Positions 36,144 to 48,158 of a DNA stretch of 64,000 nt are shown piece by piece. Each line of letters begins with the position of its first letter. Positions within the stretch are counted from its first letter, which is position 1. The translations under genes and the position numbers were made by a program. Origin of the DNA: Microbacterium sp. USTB-Y (GTDB lineage Bacteria > Actinomycetota > Actinomycetes > Actinomycetales > Microbacteriaceae); assembly GCF_023703415.1 (NCBI RefSeq), contig NZ_JAGMTU010000002.1:558001-622000 (forward strand), given 5' to 3'. Under the pieces are notes generated by a model. The model ran no database searches. It was not told the DNA's origin and worked only from the letters and a program-made list of their open reading frames with translations.

Positions 36144-36195
36144 CCCCTTCCTCCCCGCTCCGCGGCGTAGAGTTCGCTGCGTTGAGAGGGGATCC

Positions 36196-36564
36196 ATGGA
36201 CATCACGCCGGAGCACGTCGCCGCTCTCGCGCCGAACGAGGTGTTCGTCTTCGGCTCCAACGCCGAAGGCAGGCACGGCGGCGGAGCCGCTCTCGTCGCC
36301 TACCGCGAGTTCGGCGCGATCTGGGGCGAGGGCCACGGGCACCACGGCAGCACCTACGCCATCGACACGATGAGCGGGCTCGATGTCCTCGCCGCCGAGG
36401 CCGAGACCTTCATCGGGTACGCCGTCGCCCACCCCGGACTGCGGTTCCTTCTCACGCCGGTCGGCTGCGGGATCGCCGGATACCGGCCGGAGCAGGTGGC
36501 GCCCCTGTTCGCCGGCGTCCCGCCCCACGTGACGGTCCCGAGGAGCTTCGTCCCGTTCATCTGA
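36196..36564 (+). CDS. A1S_2505-like conserved protein of unknown function
   Basis: 122 residues. The N-terminal NEVFVFGSNAEGRHGGGAA and the later LTPVGCGIAGY are the hallmarks of a small conserved family sometimes labelled A1S_2505 or phage non-structural protein. The GSN..G.HGGGA loop and VGCGIAG resemble nucleotide- or ADP-ribose-binding loops of macrodomain-like folds, so binding of an ADP-ribose-like ligand is a guess. Stand-alone gene after tRNA-Gly; GAGAGGGG precedes the ATG. No other phage gene is nearby, so the phage label should not be taken literally. Confidence 0.8.
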   Translation: MDITPEHVAALAPNEVFVFGSNAEGRHGGGAALVAYREFGAIWGEGHGHHGSTYAIDTMSGLDVLAAEAETFIGYAVAHPGLRFLLTPVGCGIAGYRPEQVAPLFAGVPPHVTVPRSFVPFI

Positions 36565-36578
36565 TCGCGCACCTCGCG

Positions 36579-36617
36579 GACGAGAAGAGCCCCTGCGATG
36601 CAGGGGCTCTTCTCGTC
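36579..36617. terminator. Perfect 18-bp bidirectional terminator hairpin
   Basis: GACGAGAAGAGCCCCTGC, loop GAT, exact complement ending TCTTCTCGTC. It lies between two convergent genes, 14 bp from one stop and 16 bp from the other, so it serves both. Confidence 0.9.
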
Positions 36618-36632
36618 GGAGGCGTCAGGCGA

Positions 36633-36989
36633 TCACGCCTGGCCGCGACGTTCGCGCAGCTGAGTGAGCGCGTCGCCGAGCAGCTGTTCGGCCTCTTCGT
36701 CGGTGCGACGCTCCTTCACGTACGCGAGGTGCGTCTTGTAGGGCTCCGCCTTCGCGATCTCCGGCGGGTTCTCCTTGTCGCGCCCGGCCGGCAGACCGGA
36801 GTGCGGGTGATCGATGATGTCCGGGATCTCCTCTTCGGGCAGGCCCGCCGCGAAGTACCGCACTGTCTCGTTGCCGAGCCCGTCCCAGTACGAGATCGCG
36901 ATGCGATCGGCGTGGTAGCCGTGGTCCTGCTCCCCCATGGGGCCGGATCCGACCCGCGTGCCGCGGATCGCGTTGCCGCCGGTCGCCAT
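36633..36989 (-). CDS. rbpA: RNA polymerase-binding protein RbpA
   Basis: 118 residues. Actinobacteria-specific general transcription factor that binds RNA polymerase and group 1/2 sigma factors and stabilises the open complex. RGTRVGSGPMGE near residue 10 is the conserved basic-linker region; WDGLGNETVRYFAAG and the sigma-interacting C-terminal helix (THLAYVKERRTDEEAEQLL) match the family. The usual Zn Cys positions are not seen. Its ATG shares one base with the secG stop, so it is coupled to secG. Confidence 0.93.
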   Translation of the reverse strand: MATGGNAIRGTRVGSGPMGEQDHGYHADRIAISYWDGLGNETVRYFAAGLPEEEIPDIIDHPHSGLPAGRDKENPPEIAKAEPYKTHLAYVKERRTDEEAEQLLGDALTQLRERRGQA

Positions 36990-37237
36990 CAGATGGCCTC
37001 GAACTTCGTGATGAGGCCGAGACCCACGACCGCGACGAACCAGACCAGCGCCAGCACGACGGTGAACCGGTTGAGGTTCCGCTCGGCGAGACCGCTGGAC
37101 CCGACGGCAGAGGACATACCGCCGCCGAACATGTCGGAGAGGCCTCCGCCGCGCCCCTTGTGGAGCAGGATCAGAAGGGTCAGCAGGACGCTGGTGATGC
37201 CCAGCAGCACCTGCAGGATGAACTGGAGAATATCCAC
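36989..37237 (-). CDS. secG: Preprotein translocase subunit SecG
   Basis: 82 residues from a GTG at 37237 with AAAGG upstream. Two membrane helices (ILQFILQVLLGITSVLLTLLILL and VVLALVWFVAVVGLGLI) around a Gly/Ser loop (GGGLSDMFGGG) that is the SecG signature. Accessory subunit of SecYEG. It follows tpiA and overlaps rbpA by 1 nt. Confidence 0.95.
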   Translation of the reverse strand: MDILQFILQVLLGITSVLLTLLILLHKGRGGGLSDMFGGGMSSAVGSSGLAERNLNRFTVVLALVWFVAVVGLGLITKFEAI

Positions 37238-37307
37238 GGATCGGCCTTTCGCTCGGGCCCGCACGGGCGTGCGGGATCCCGGGTAACGGTCAATTATACG
37301 TCGGGAC

Positions 37308-37331
37308 GTCCCCGCCCCTCGGGGCGGGGAC
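37308..37331. terminator. GC-rich hairpin between tpiA and secG
   Basis: GTCCCCGCCCC and GGGGCGGGGAC around a CTCG tetraloop, 6 bp after the tpiA stop. It probably separates gap-pgk-tpiA transcription from secG-rbpA at least partly. Confidence 0.7.
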
Positions 37332-37336
37332 GCGTG

Positions 37337-38128
37337 TCACACTCCGACGTGCTTCTGATAGCGCACGATCGCGGCGAACTCGTCGACGACCAGGCTCGCG
37401 CCGCCCACCAGCGCGCCGTCGACATCGGGCTCGCGCATGAAGCCGGCGATGTTCGCGGACTTCACCGATCCGCCGTACAGGATCCTGGTGCGCGCGGCCG
37501 CCTCGTCGCCGAGGACCTTCGCGATCACCCCGCGCAGCACGGCGCACACGTCCTGCGCCTGCTGCGGGGTCGCGGCCTGGCCCGAGCCGATGGCCCAGAC
37601 CGGCTCGTACGCGACGACGATGTCCGCCTTCGCGTCCAGCCCCTGCAGCGCCGCCTCGAGCTGACCGGCGGGAACCGCGCTCGCGCCGAACTTCTCCAGA
37701 TCCTCCGCGGTCTCGCCGACGCAGATCACGGGCACCAGGCCGTGCTTGAGCGCCGCCCGGGTCTTCGCCGCCACGACCTCATCGCTCTCCGCGTGGTACT
37801 CGCGCCGCTCGGAGTGGCCGATGATGACGTAGCTCGCGTCGAGCTTGGCGAGGAACGCGCCCGAGATCTCGCCGGTGTACGCCCCGGAGTCGTGCTCGGA
37901 CAGATCCTGGGCGCCGAACGCGAACGGGATCTTGTCCGCGTCGATCAGCGTCTGGACGCTGCGCAGATCGGTGAAGGGCGGGAAGACCGCCACCTCGACC
38001 GTGCCGTCCTCGTGCTTGGCGTCCTTGAGCGTCCAGTGCAGCTTCTGCACGAACGCGACCGCCTGCAGGTGGTCGAGGTTCATCTTCCAGTTGCCCGCGA
38101 TCAGCGGGGTTCTGCTGTTCACACCCAT
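37337..38128 (-). CDS. tpiA: Triosephosphate isomerase
   Basis: 263 residues. Interconverts dihydroxyacetone phosphate and glyceraldehyde-3-phosphate. Substrate Lys in GNWKMN (residues 12-17), electrophile His in IGHSERR, catalytic Glu in [10 protein letters not shown], and the phosphate loop GGSVK. Its ATG lies 10 nt inside the end of pgk, with GGAGG within pgk coding sequence, so translation is coupled. Confidence 0.97.
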   Translation of the reverse strand: MGVNSRTPLIAGNWKMNLDHLQAVAFVQKLHWTLKDAKHEDGTVEVAVFPPFTDLRSVQTLIDADKIPFAFGAQDLSEHDSGAYTGEISGAFLAKLDASYVIIGHSERREYHAESDEVVAAKTRAALKHGLVPVICVGETAEDLEKFGASAVPAGQLEAALQGLDAKADIVVAYEPVWAIGSGQAATPQQAQDVCAVLRGVIAKVLGDEAAARTRILYGGSVKSANIAGFMREPDVDGALVGGASLVVDEFAAIVRYQKHVGV

Positions 38129-39345
38129 CCGAGGACCTCCAGTCCGGGAAGCTTCTTGCCCTCGAGGAACTCGAGGCTCGCGCCCCCGCCCGTCGAGATG
38201 TGACCGAACTGGTCGTCCGCGAAGCCGAGCTGGCGCACGGCCGCGGCGGAATCGCCGCCGCCGACGACGCTCAACCCGTCGGTCTCCGTCAGCGCCTGCG
38301 CGACGGCCTTGGTGCCTGCCGCGAAGGCCGGGAACTCGAACACGCCCATCGGGCCGTTCCAGAACACCGTCTTGGATCCGCGGATCGCCTCCGCGAAGCG
38401 CGCCGCGGTGTCCGGCCCGATGTCGAGTCCGATGCCCGAGGCGCCAAAGGACGTCGCCTCGATCTCGTCGGCCGCCGCGATCTCATGAGCCGCGTCAGCG
38501 GAGAACGAGGCCGCGACCACCACGTCGGTCGGGAGCACGAGCTCCACGCCGCGCTCGGCTGCCTCGGCGATGTAGCCGCGGACGGTGTCGAGCTGGTCCT
38601 TCTCCAGCAGGCTGGAGGCGACGGCGTGCCCCTGAGCCGCGAGGAACGTGAACAGCATCCCGCCGCCGACGAGGAGGCGATCCACCCGCGGGAGCAGGTG
38701 AGAGATCACGCCGAGCTTGTCGGAGACCTTCGATCCGCCGAGCACCACGGTGTAGGGGCGCTCGGGGTTCTCGGTGAGGCGGTCCAGCACCGTCAGCTCG
38801 GCCTCGATGAGCAGGCCGGCCGCGGACGGCAGGATCTGCGCGAGGTCGTAGACACTGGCCTGCTTGCGGTGCACGACACCGAAGCCGTCCGAGACGAGCG
38901 CGTCGCCGAGGGCGGCCAGCTGCTCAGCGAAGGAGCGGCGCTCGGCGTCGTCCTTCGAGGTCTCCCCCGGGTTGAACCGCAGGTTCTCCAGCACGACGAC
39001 ACCACCGGCCGGCAGCGCGGCGACGGCGTCCTGCGCCGCAGCTCCGACGGTGTCGGCCGCGAACGCGACGGGGCGGCCGAGCAGCTCACCCAGACGCACC
39101 GCGACGGGTGCCAGGCTGTACTGCGGGTCCGGAGCGCCGTCCGGGCGACCGAGGTGGGAGACCACGATCACGCGGGCCCCCTGGTCGATGAGGGCCTTGA
39201 GGGTCGGCACCGACGCTCGAACACGGCCATCGTCCGTGATGACCCCGTCCCGCAGGGGGACATTGAGGTCACAACGGACGATGACGCGTGCTCCGTCGAG
39301 CGACCCGACCGATTCCTTCAGGGATTCGAGGGTGCGCAGAGTCAT
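38119..39345 (-). CDS. pgk: Phosphoglycerate kinase
   Basis: 408 residues. Transfers phosphate from 1,3-bisphosphoglycerate to ADP. The N-terminal [12 protein letters not shown] and [10 protein letters not shown] substrate segments and the C-terminal nucleotide segment [11 protein letters not shown] and [10 protein letters not shown] are complete. It lies 10 bp after gap on the same strand without a clear Shine-Dalgarno, so it probably depends on coupling. Confidence 0.97.
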   Translation of the reverse strand: MTLRTLESLKESVGSLDGARVIVRCDLNVPLRDGVITDDGRVRASVPTLKALIDQGARVIVVSHLGRPDGAPDPQYSLAPVAVRLGELLGRPVAFAADTVGAAAQDAVAALPAGGVVVLENLRFNPGETSKDDAERRSFAEQLAALGDALVSDGFGVVHRKQASVYDLAQILPSAAGLLIEAELTVLDRLTENPERPYTVVLGGSKVSDKLGVISHLLPRVDRLLVGGGMLFTFLAAQGHAVASSLLEKDQLDTVRGYIAEAAERGVELVLPTDVVVAASFSADAAHEIAAADEIEATSFGASGIGLDIGPDTAARFAEAIRGSKTVFWNGPMGVFEFPAFAAGTKAVAQALTETDGLSVVGGGDSAAAVRQLGFADDQFGHISTGGGASLEFLEGKKLPGLEVLGWV

Positions 39346-39355
39346 GGATATGAGC

Positions 39356-40460
<1,105 letters not shown>

Positions 40461-40466
40461 CATCTT

Positions 40467-41093
40467 TTACGACAGTACCAGCAGTCCGTTGGTCTTCTCA
40501 CGCGCGGCCGCGAAGCGCTGGGCGACGTTCTCCCAGTTCGCGATGTTCCACGCCGCCTTGACGTAATCCGCCTTCACGTTCAGGTAGTCCAGGTAGAACG
40601 CGTGCTCCCACATGTCCAGCTGGAACAGCGGCACCGTGCCCTGCGCGGTGTTGCCCTGCTGGTCGAACAGCTGCTGGATGATGAGGCGGGCGCCGATCGG
40701 GTCCCAACTGAGGACGGACCAGCCGGAGCCCTGGATGCCCATGGCCGCAGCGGTGAAGTGCGCCTGGAACTTCTCGAAAGAGCCGAAGAACTCGTCGATC
40801 GCCGCCTTCAGCTCGCCCTCGGGCTCGCCCCCGCCGTTCGGCGACAGGTTGGTCCAGAAGATCGAGTGGTTGACGTGACCGCCGAGGTTGAACGCGAGGT
40901 CCTTCTCGAGCTTGTTCACGTTCGCGAGGTTGCCGCTCTCGCGGGCCTCGGCGAGGGACTCGAGCGCCGCGTTCGCTCCGGCGACGTAGGCGGCGTGGTG
41001 CTTGTCATGGTGCAGCTCCATGATCTTGCCGCTGATGTGCGGCTCGAGTGCCGCGAAGTCGTAGGGAAGGTCGGGCAGCGTGTAGATCGCCAT
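40467..41093 (-). CDS. sodA: Superoxide dismutase, Mn/Fe family
   Basis: 208 residues from the ATG at 41093; an upstream in-frame TTG (41108) is possible, but the family N-terminus is [12 protein letters not shown]. Metal ligands: His in [10 protein letters not shown], His in [10 protein letters not shown], and Asp and His in [10 protein letters not shown]. No signal peptide, so cytosolic. The metal cannot be decided by eye; actinobacterial enzymes of this type are mostly Mn or cambialistic. It stands between whiA and gap with terminators on both sides. Confidence 0.95.
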   Translation of the reverse strand: MAIYTLPDLPYDFAALEPHISGKIMELHHDKHHAAYVAGANAALESLAEARESGNLANVNKLEKDLAFNLGGHVNHSIFWTNLSPNGGGEPEGELKAAIDEFFGSFEKFQAHFTAAAMGIQGSGWSVLSWDPIGARLIIQQLFDQQGNTAQGTVPLFQLDMWEHAFYLDYLNVKADYVKAAWNIANWENVAQRFAAAREKTNGLLVLS

Positions 41094-41233
41094 GTCGATG
41101 TCATCCAATCCGCGCCGCGCTCGCGGCGCTTGCCGGTCCCCCGAAGCGCGGTGGTGCGCACGGGGCGGACGTCTCTCATCCTACTGACGGCAACGCGCGG
41201 ACAGCCCGGAACCTTCCGGATGTGACACGACGA

Positions 41234-41277
41234 GGGCCCGCGTCCCGGCGTGTTTCCACAGACCGGAACGCAGGCCC
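41234..41277. terminator. Imperfect hairpin after whiA
   Basis: GGGCCCGCGTCCCGG (41234-41248) pairs with CCGGAACGCAGGCCC (41263-41277) at 13 of 15 positions, loop 14 nt, 14 bp after the whiA stop. Confidence 0.65.
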
Positions 41278-41290
41278 CCGATGAGGTGTC

Positions 41291-42268
41291 TCAGACGTCG
41301 AGACCGACGGGAACGGCCGATTCGGTTCCGGGGATCCCCTCGGTCTGCGCCCGCTTGTCGGCCATCGCGAGCAGACGCCGGATGCGGCCCGCGACGGCGT
41401 CCTTGGTGAGCGGCGGGTCGGCGTGGTGGCCGAGCTCGTCGAGGCTCGCATCCCGGTGCGCGAGGCGCAGTGCGCCGGCCGTGCGCAGGTGCTCGGGGAC
41501 GTCATCGCCGAGGATCTCGAGCGCGCGCTCGACCCGGGCGCAGGCGGCGACGGCGGCCTGCGCGGAACGGCGCAGGTTCGCGTCGTCGAAGTTGACGAGA
41601 CGGTTGACGCCGGCGCGCACCTCGCGGCGCTGGCGCATCTCCTCCCACGCGGCGGCGGTCTTGGCGGCTCCCATCAGGGCGAGCACGGCACGGATGCCCT
41701 CGGGCTCGCGGATGACCACCCGCGGCATCCCGCGCACCTCGCGCGCCTTCGCGGCGATGCCGATGCGATGCGCGGCGCCGACGAGCGCCATCGCCGCCTC
41801 GGATGAGGGGCACGCGACCTCGAGGACGGCGGAGCGCCCCGGCTCGCTGAGGGATCCGGCGGCGAGGAAGGCGCCGCGCCAGAGGCCGGCGAGCTCTTCC
41901 CGGGATCCGGTGGTGAGGCGATTGGGCAGGCCGCGCACGGGACGGCGGCGCTGGTCGAGCAGGCCCGTCTGGCGGGCGAGAGTCTCACCGGCGGCGATCA
42001 CGCGCACGGCGTACTTGGCACCGTCGTGGCTGGAGGCGCCCTGGATCGGGGCGATCTCCGGCCGCACCCCGAAGAGCTCGGCGAGGTCGCGCGCCACCCG
42101 TCGAGCCAGCAGTTCCGCGTCCACCTCCGCCTCGACCGCGATGCGGTTGGCGATCTGGTGCAGCCCCCCGGCGAACCTCAGCACCGCTGTCACCTCCGCG
42201 ACGCGCACCGACGGCGGTGCGTTCCGGATGCTGACGAGCTCGGCCTTGACGTCGGTGGTGAGTGCCAC
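41291..42268 (-). CDS. whiA: Transcriptional regulator WhiA
   Basis: 325 residues from a GTG at 42268 with GGAG upstream. The N-terminal domain resembles LAGLIDADG homing endonucleases without the active residues ([11 protein letters not shown] and [12 protein letters not shown]). A C-terminal helix-turn-helix region follows ([17 protein letters not shown]). WhiA regulates sporulation septation in Streptomyces and division-related genes in non-sporulating actinobacteria. It follows rapZ, as is usual, but the yvcK-like gene normally between them is absent. Confidence 0.95.
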   Translation of the reverse strand: MALTTDVKAELVSIRNAPPSVRVAEVTAVLRFAGGLHQIANRIAVEAEVDAELLARRVARDLAELFGVRPEIAPIQGASSHDGAKYAVRVIAAGETLARQTGLLDQRRRPVRGLPNRLTTGSREELAGLWRGAFLAAGSLSEPGRSAVLEVACPSSEAAMALVGAAHRIGIAAKAREVRGMPRVVIREPEGIRAVLALMGAAKTAAAWEEMRQRREVRAGVNRLVNFDDANLRRSAQAAVAACARVERALEILGDDVPEHLRTAGALRLAHRDASLDELGHHADPPLTKDAVAGRIRRLLAMADKRAQTEGIPGTESAVPVGLDV

Positions 42269-42354
42269 GGGTCTCCTTCTCACGGGCGGCGCCGGATCTC
42301 GGCGCAAGGGATCAGCTTACCCGGCCGAAGCGCTCCGCACCCGCCGGGGGCGCC

Positions 42355-43224
42355 TCACTCGCGCCCGAGGTCTCGGTGCCGGACCGTCACGGCGACGCCG
42401 GGGATCTGACCCAGGCGCGCCGCGAGCTCCTCCACCATCGCCACCGAGCGGTGCTTGCCGCCCGTGCAGCCGATCGCGACCGTGGAGTGGCTCTTGTTCT
42501 CGCGCTGGTAGCCCTCCAGGATCGGACGGAGCGCGGCGGTGTACGCGTCCAGGAACTCCTGGGCGCCCTCCCGGCTCAGTACGTAGTCCCGCACCTCGGC
42601 ATCGAGCCCGGTCGACCCGCGCAGGTCGTCGATCCAGAACGGATTCGGCAGGAACCGCATGTCCGCGACCAGATCGGCGTCCGACGGCAGCCCGTACTTG
42701 AAGCCGAAGCTCATGACGGTGACCTTGTGCCGCGCCGCGCCTTCCTCGGCGAACACCTCGTTGACCTTGGTGGCGAGCTGGTGCACGTTGAAGCTCGACG
42801 TGTCGATGACGATGTCGGCGGCCTCGCGCAGCGGTGCCACCCTGGTGCGCTCCGTGCGGATGCCGTCGAGCAGGGTGCCGCCGCCCTGCAGCGGGTGCGG
42901 GCGCCGGACCGACTCGAAGCGGCGCACGAGGACATCGTCCGAGGCGTCGAGGAACACGACCTGCACGGATCCGTGCTCACGCAGGGCCCGGGCGACGCCG
43001 GGGAAGCCGTCGAACAGATCGCGACCGCGCACGTCGACCACGGCGGCGACCTTGGGAAGCGCGGCCCCGCCGAGATTGGCGAGATCGAGGAGCGGGCGGA
43101 GCATCTGCGGAGGCAGGTTGTCGACGACGTACCAGCCGAGATCCTCGAGCGCGTTCGCGACGGTCGAGCGGCCCGCGCCCGACATTCCGGTGACGATCAG
43201 GAACTCCCCCTGGTCGGCGCTCAT
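42355..43224 (-). CDS. rapZ: RNase adapter / nucleotide-binding protein RapZ
   Basis: 289 residues. P-loop GMSGAGRS at 13-20, Walker B-like VVFLDASD, and the C-terminal domain with FGFKYGLP...DMRFLPNPF and [11 protein letters not shown], which binds metabolites and RNA in E. coli RapZ. In actinobacteria the role is less clear. AGGAGGAG precedes the ATG. It lies between uvrC and whiA, the conserved order. Confidence 0.95.
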   Translation of the reverse strand: MSADQGEFLIVTGMSGAGRSTVANALEDLGWYVVDNLPPQMLRPLLDLANLGGAALPKVAAVVDVRGRDLFDGFPGVARALREHGSVQVVFLDASDDVLVRRFESVRRPHPLQGGGTLLDGIRTERTRVAPLREAADIVIDTSSFNVHQLATKVNEVFAEEGAARHKVTVMSFGFKYGLPSDADLVADMRFLPNPFWIDDLRGSTGLDAEVRDYVLSREGAQEFLDAYTAALRPILEGYQRENKSHSTVAIGCTGGKHRSVAMVEELAARLGQIPGVAVTVRHRDLGRE

Positions 43225-43251
43225 CTGCTCTCCTCCTCGCTCTTCTCCAGC

Positions 43252-45231
43252 CTAGCCAGAAGCCGGGGTCGACGACGCACCGGAAGCGGATCCGACGCCG
43301 TCTCCCGCCGTCACCGGCACGGGTTCTCCGGCGGAGCCCGCGAGATGCGCGCGGATGGCGTCGGCGAGAGCGGGCCCGATGCCCTGCACCTCCTGGATCT
43401 CCGCCGTCGTCGCGCGTCGCAGCGCCGCCACGGAGCCGAAGTGCCGCAGCAGGGCCTTGATCCGCGCCGCTCCGAGACCGGGGACCTCACCGAGGATCGA
43501 GGCGATGTCGCGCCTGCGCCGCTTGCGCTGGTGCGTGATCGCGAACCGGTGGGCCTCGTCGCGCAGGCGCTGCACGAGGTAGAGCGCTTCGCTGGTCCGC
43601 GGCAGGATCACGGGGTAGTCCTCGCCGGGGAGCCAGAGCTCCTCGAGCCGCTTGGCGATGCCGCAGAGGGCGATGTCGGCTCGTCCGGCATCCCGGAGGG
43701 CACGCGCGGCCGCTTCGACCTGGGGCTTGCCTCCGTCGACGATGAGCAGCTGGGGCGGATACGCGAACCGTGGCCGACGTCGCTCGGAGACCACCAGCTC
43801 CTCGCCGTCTTCGCCGATCAGGGGAGCCTCCTCGGCCTCCTCGGGAGCGTCGATGTGCGCGAGCCTGCGGCGCAGCACCTGGTACATCGAGTCGGTGTCG
43901 TCGGTGGTCTCCGCGATGTTGAACGAGCGGTACTGGTCCTTGCGCGGCAGGCCGTCCTCGAACACGACCATGGAGGCCACGACGTTCGTTCCGCCCAGGT
44001 GCGAGATGTCGTAGCACTCGATGCGCAGCGGTGCCTCGTCGAGCCCCAGCGCCTCTTGCAGATCGGTGAGCGCCTGGGTGCGCGTCGTGTAGTCGCTCGA
44101 TCGGCGCGTCTTGTGGCGGATCAGGGCCTGCTGGGCGTTGAGGGTTGCATTCCGCATCAGCTCGGCACGCCGTCCGCGCTGGGCGACAGCGATCTCGACC
44201 TTCTTCCCGCGGCGCTCCCGCAGCCACTCCTCCAGCTCCGCCGAGTCGTCGGGCAGCGCCGGCACGAGCACCCTTCGCGGGACCTGCTCGCCGTTCGCCT
44301 CCCCGTAGACCCGCTGCAGGATCTGGTCGACCAGATCGGCGCCTGCGATGTCGATCTCCTTGTCGAGCGTCGAGGCGCGCACACCGCGGACGCGTCCGCC
44401 GCGGATCACGAAGTGCTGGATCGCAGCCGACAGCTCGTCCTCGGCGATGCCGAACAGATCCGCATCCTCGTCCTGCGGCAGCACGAGGGCGCTACGCCCC
44501 AGCACCGCGTCGATCGACGCGAGCCGATCCCGGTACTTCGCCGCGCTCTCGTAGTCCATCGCCGCCGACGCCTCCTGCATCCGCCGCGTGAGGTCCCGCG
44601 TGAAGCGCTCGTCGCCGCCCTCCATGAACGCGATGAAGTCGTCGACCATCGCACGGTGCTCCGCGATCGTCACGGTCATCGAGCAGGGGCCGCCGCATTT
44701 GCCGATCTGACCGGGGAAGCACGGCCGGCCGGTCGCCATCGCCTTGCGATAGCTGGCGTCGCTGCAGGTGCGGATCGGGAAGACCTTGATCATCTGGTCG
44801 ATCGTGTCGTGGACGGTCCACACCTTCGGATAGGGGCCGAAGTACTTCGCGCCCGGGATCCGCCGATTGCGCGTCACGATGACGCGCGGAGCCTCGTCGG
44901 CGAGCGTGATCGCCATGAACGGATAGGACTTGTCGTCCTTGTAGCGCACATTGAAAGGCGGATCGAACTCCTTGATCCACATGTACTCGAGCTGCAGCGA
45001 GTCCACATCGGTGGGCACGACCGTCCACTCCACGGACGCCGCCGTGGTGACCATCCGCCGCGTGCGCTCGTGCAGAGTGCGCAGCGGAGCGAAGTAGTTG
45101 GACAGCCGCTGACGGAGGTTCTTCGCCTTCCCGACGTAGAGCACCCTCCCCTGCGCGTCGCGGAACCGGTACACGCCGGGATCGGTCGGGATCTCTCCGG
45201 GCCTCGGCTTGTACGGAAGCTCTGCGGCCAT
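43252..45231 (-). CDS. uvrC: Excinuclease ABC subunit C
   Basis: 659 residues. GIY-YIG nuclease domain at the N-terminus ([22 protein letters not shown]), a Cys-rich segment ([16 protein letters not shown]), a UVR/UvrB-binding motif ([17 protein letters not shown]) near residue 210, the RNase H-like second nuclease domain ([20 protein letters not shown], with IVDGGKPQ), and tandem helix-hairpin-helix at the end (IPGLG-type and [12 protein letters not shown]). It makes both incisions around the lesion. The ATG shares one base with the uvrA stop (TGATG). Confidence 0.97.
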   Translation of the reverse strand: MAAELPYKPRPGEIPTDPGVYRFRDAQGRVLYVGKAKNLRQRLSNYFAPLRTLHERTRRMVTTAASVEWTVVPTDVDSLQLEYMWIKEFDPPFNVRYKDDKSYPFMAITLADEAPRVIVTRNRRIPGAKYFGPYPKVWTVHDTIDQMIKVFPIRTCSDASYRKAMATGRPCFPGQIGKCGGPCSMTVTIAEHRAMVDDFIAFMEGGDERFTRDLTRRMQEASAAMDYESAAKYRDRLASIDAVLGRSALVLPQDEDADLFGIAEDELSAAIQHFVIRGGRVRGVRASTLDKEIDIAGADLVDQILQRVYGEANGEQVPRRVLVPALPDDSAELEEWLRERRGKKVEIAVAQRGRRAELMRNATLNAQQALIRHKTRRSSDYTTRTQALTDLQEALGLDEAPLRIECYDISHLGGTNVVASMVVFEDGLPRKDQYRSFNIAETTDDTDSMYQVLRRRLAHIDAPEEAEEAPLIGEDGEELVVSERRRPRFAYPPQLLIVDGGKPQVEAAARALRDAGRADIALCGIAKRLEELWLPGEDYPVILPRTSEALYLVQRLRDEAHRFAITHQRKRRRRDIASILGEVPGLGAARIKALLRHFGSVAALRRATTAEIQEVQGIGPALADAIRAHLAGSAGEPVPVTAGDGVGSASGASSTPASG

Positions 45232-48149
45232 CAGCCCGCCTTGCGCTCGAGCGCCCGCCGCGCACCGGGCCGCCCGGCGGCGACGGAGGCGTCGAGGATC
45301 TCCGCGAGGAACGCGCCGGTGTGGCTGTCGGCGTTGCGCGCGACCTGCTCCGGCGTGCCCGTCGCGATGACCTGGCCTCCGCCGGACCCGCCCTCGGGAC
45401 CGAGATCGATCACCCAGTCCGCCGACTTGATCACGTCGAGGTTGTGCTCGATCACGATGACCGTGTTGCCCTTGTCCACGAGTCCGTTCAGCACCTCGAG
45501 CAGCTTGCGCACGTCTTCGAAGTGCAGACCGGTCGTCGGCTCGTCGAGCACGTAGATCGAGCGGCCGTTGCTGCGGCGCTGGAGCTCGGTGGCGAGCTTG
45601 ACGCGCTGCGCCTCGCCGCCGGACAGCGTGGTCGCCGACTGGCCGAGCCGCACGTAGCCCAGACCCACGTCGACGAGGGTCTTCATGTAGCGGTGGATCG
45701 CCTGGATCGGCTCGAAGAACTCCGCAGCCTCCTCGATCGGCATCTCCAGCACCTCGGCGATGTTCTTGCCCTTGTAGTGCACCGCCAGCGTGTCGCGGTT
45801 GTACCGCTTGCCGTGGCATACCTCGCAGTCCACGTAGACGTCGGGCAGGAAGTTCATCTCGATCTTGATCGTGCCGTCACCGGAGCACGCCTCGCAGCGG
45901 CCGCCCTTGACGTTGAAGCTGAACCGCCCCGGCTGATAGCCGCGGACCTTGGCCTCCGGCGTCTCGCTGAACAGCGTGCGGATCCGGTCGAACACGCCCG
46001 TGTAGGTCGCGGGGTTGGACCGCGGGGTGCGGCCGATCGGGGCCTGGTCGACGTGCACGACCTTGTCGAGGTTGTCCAGCCCCGTGACCCTGGTGTGCTT
46101 GCCCGGCACGGTGCGCGCACCGTTCAGCCGCGAGGCGAGCACCCGGTAGAGGATGTCGTTCACGAGCGACGACTTGCCCGATCCGCTCACGCCCGTGACG
46201 GCCGTCAGCACGCCGAGCGGGAAGTCCGCCGTGACGTTGCGGAGGTTGTTCTCCTTCGCACCGACCACGCTGAGCATGCGCTTGCGGTCGATGCGGCGCC
46301 GCTTCTTCGGCGTGAGGATCTCGCGGCGCCCCGCCAGGTAGTCGCCCGTCATCGAGGACTTCTCGCGCAGCAGAGCCTCATAGGGACCGGAGTGCACGAC
46401 GAGTCCGCCGTTCACGCCCGCGCCGGGGCCGATGTCGACCACCCAGTCCGCGGCCTCGATCGTCTCCTCATCGTGCTCGACGACGATCAGCGTGTTCCCC
46501 AGATCGCGCAGCGTGAGAAGGGTCTCGATGAGACGACGGTTGTCGCGCTGGTGCAGGCCGATCGACGGCTCGTCGAGCACGTACAGCACGCCCGTGAGTC
46601 CCGATCCGATCTGGGTCGCGAGACGGATGCGCTGGGCCTCGCCGCCGGAGAGCGATCCGGCGGAGCGGCTGAGATTCAGGTAGGACAGGCCGACCTGCAG
46701 CAGGAAGTCGAGACGGAGGCGGATCTCGCGCAGCACCTGCGCGGCGATCTTGGCCTCGCGCGGGCTGAGCTCGAGACGCTGCATGAAGTCCTGCGCCTCG
46801 GCGAGGCTCTTGTGGGACACCTCGGCGATCGAGTGCCCGTGCACCTGCACGGCGAGCACCTCGGGCTTAAGCCGGTCGCCGTCGCACACCGGGCAGGGCA
46901 CCTCGCGCAGGTACTCGCCCCAGCGGCTGCGCTGGGTGTCGCTCTCGGCCTGCTGGTACTGGCGCTCGATGTACGGCACCACACCCTCGAAGCCGGACGA
47001 GTACCGCATCTCGCGGCCATACCGGTTCTTCCACTTGACGGTGACCTTGTAGTTCTCGCCGTGCAGCACCGCCTCCTTCACATCGGAGTGCAGGTCCTGC
47101 CAGGGCGTGTCGAGCGAGAAGTCGAGATCGACGGCGAGCCCCTCGAGCAGGCGCTCGTAGTACTGGAACAGTCCCTTGCCCTGCGTCGTCCAGGGGATGA
47201 TCGCGCCCTCGCGGATCGACAGCGACTCGTCGCCGAGCATGAGGTCGGGGTCGACCGACATCCGGGTGCCGAGTCCGGAGCAGGCGGGGCAGGCGCCGAA
47301 CGGCGCGTTGAACGAGAAGGTGCGCGGCTCGATCTCGGTGAGGGTGATCGCGTGCCCGTTGGGACAGGCCAGCTTCTCGGAGAACGACTGCCAGGCGTCG
47401 TCGCCCTCCTCGTCCACGAAGTTGACCTGGATGACGCCCCCGGCCAGTCCGAGCGCGGTCTCCACAGAGTCCGTGACCCGGCCCAGGAGGTCGGGAGCGG
47501 CGACGAGCCGGTCGACCACCACGCCGATGTCGTGCTTGTAGCTCTTCTTGAGCACGGGCGGCTCGGCGAGCTGGATGAGCTCGCCGTCGACGATCGCCCG
47601 CGCGTAGCCCTTGGCTCCGAGCTCGCGGAACAGGTCGACGAACTCGCCCTTCTTCTGGCTCACGACGGGCGCGACGATCTGATACCGGGTGCGCTCGGGC
47701 AGCTCCATGAGCTGATCCGCGATCTGCTGCACGGTCTGACGCTGGATGCGCTCGCCGCACTGCGGGCAGTGCGGCACGCCGATGCGCGCCCAGAGCAGGC
47801 GCATGTAGTCGTAGATCTCGGTGATCGTGCCCACCGTCGAGCGCGGGTTGCGGTTGGTCGACTTCTGATCGATCGACACCGCAGGGCTGAGTCCCTCGAT
47901 GAAGTCGACGTCGGGCCGGTCGACCTGGCCGAGGAACTGCCGGGCGTAGGCGCTGAGCGACTCGACGTATCGGCGCTGCCCCTCGGCGAAGATCGTGTCG
48001 AAGGCGAGGCTCGACTTCCCGGACCCGGAGAGGCCGGTGAAGACCACGAGGGAATCGCGCGGGATCTCGAGGTCGACGTTGCGGAGGTTGTGGACACGAG
48101 CGCCACGGACGCTGAGTCTTCCGGGGCTGGTTACGGGTACGATCGGCAC
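45231..48149 (-). CDS. uvrA: Excinuclease ABC subunit A
   Basis: 972 residues. Two ABC ATPase modules: Walker [10 protein letters not shown] near residue 39 and GVSGSGKSS in the second half, and signatures [12 protein letters not shown] and [12 protein letters not shown]. Zinc clusters: [23 protein letters not shown] and [16 protein letters not shown]. It finds DNA damage and loads UvrB. Start GTG at 48149: TAGACT ends six bases before it, giving a leaderless promoter whose hexamer includes the stop codon of the preceding gene. Confidence 0.97.
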   Translation of the reverse strand: MPIVPVTSPGRLSVRGARVHNLRNVDLEIPRDSLVVFTGLSGSGKSSLAFDTIFAEGQRRYVESLSAYARQFLGQVDRPDVDFIEGLSPAVSIDQKSTNRNPRSTVGTITEIYDYMRLLWARIGVPHCPQCGERIQRQTVQQIADQLMELPERTRYQIVAPVVSQKKGEFVDLFRELGAKGYARAIVDGELIQLAEPPVLKKSYKHDIGVVVDRLVAAPDLLGRVTDSVETALGLAGGVIQVNFVDEEGDDAWQSFSEKLACPNGHAITLTEIEPRTFSFNAPFGACPACSGLGTRMSVDPDLMLGDESLSIREGAIIPWTTQGKGLFQYYERLLEGLAVDLDFSLDTPWQDLHSDVKEAVLHGENYKVTVKWKNRYGREMRYSSGFEGVVPYIERQYQQAESDTQRSRWGEYLREVPCPVCDGDRLKPEVLAVQVHGHSIAEVSHKSLAEAQDFMQRLELSPREAKIAAQVLREIRLRLDFLLQVGLSYLNLSRSAGSLSGGEAQRIRLATQIGSGLTGVLYVLDEPSIGLHQRDNRRLIETLLTLRDLGNTLIVVEHDEETIEAADWVVDIGPGAGVNGGLVVHSGPYEALLREKSSMTGDYLAGRREILTPKKRRRIDRKRMLSVVGAKENNLRNVTADFPLGVLTAVTGVSGSGKSSLVNDILYRVLASRLNGARTVPGKHTRVTGLDNLDKVVHVDQAPIGRTPRSNPATYTGVFDRIRTLFSETPEAKVRGYQPGRFSFNVKGGRCEACSGDGTIKIEMNFLPDVYVDCEVCHGKRYNRDTLAVHYKGKNIAEVLEMPIEEAAEFFEPIQAIHRYMKTLVDVGLGYVRLGQSATTLSGGEAQRVKLATELQRRSNGRSIYVLDEPTTGLHFEDVRKLLEVLNGLVDKGNTVIVIEHNLDVIKSADWVIDLGPEGGSGGGQVIATGTPEQVARNADSHTGAFLAEILDASVAAGRPGARRALERKAG

Positions 48150-48158
48150 CCGTCAAGT

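Noticed and set aside
36073..36564. Prophage or integrative element at tRNA-Gly
   Set aside because: One gene has a family name containing phage, but there is no integrase, no repeated tRNA end and no other phage gene, and housekeeping genes follow at once.
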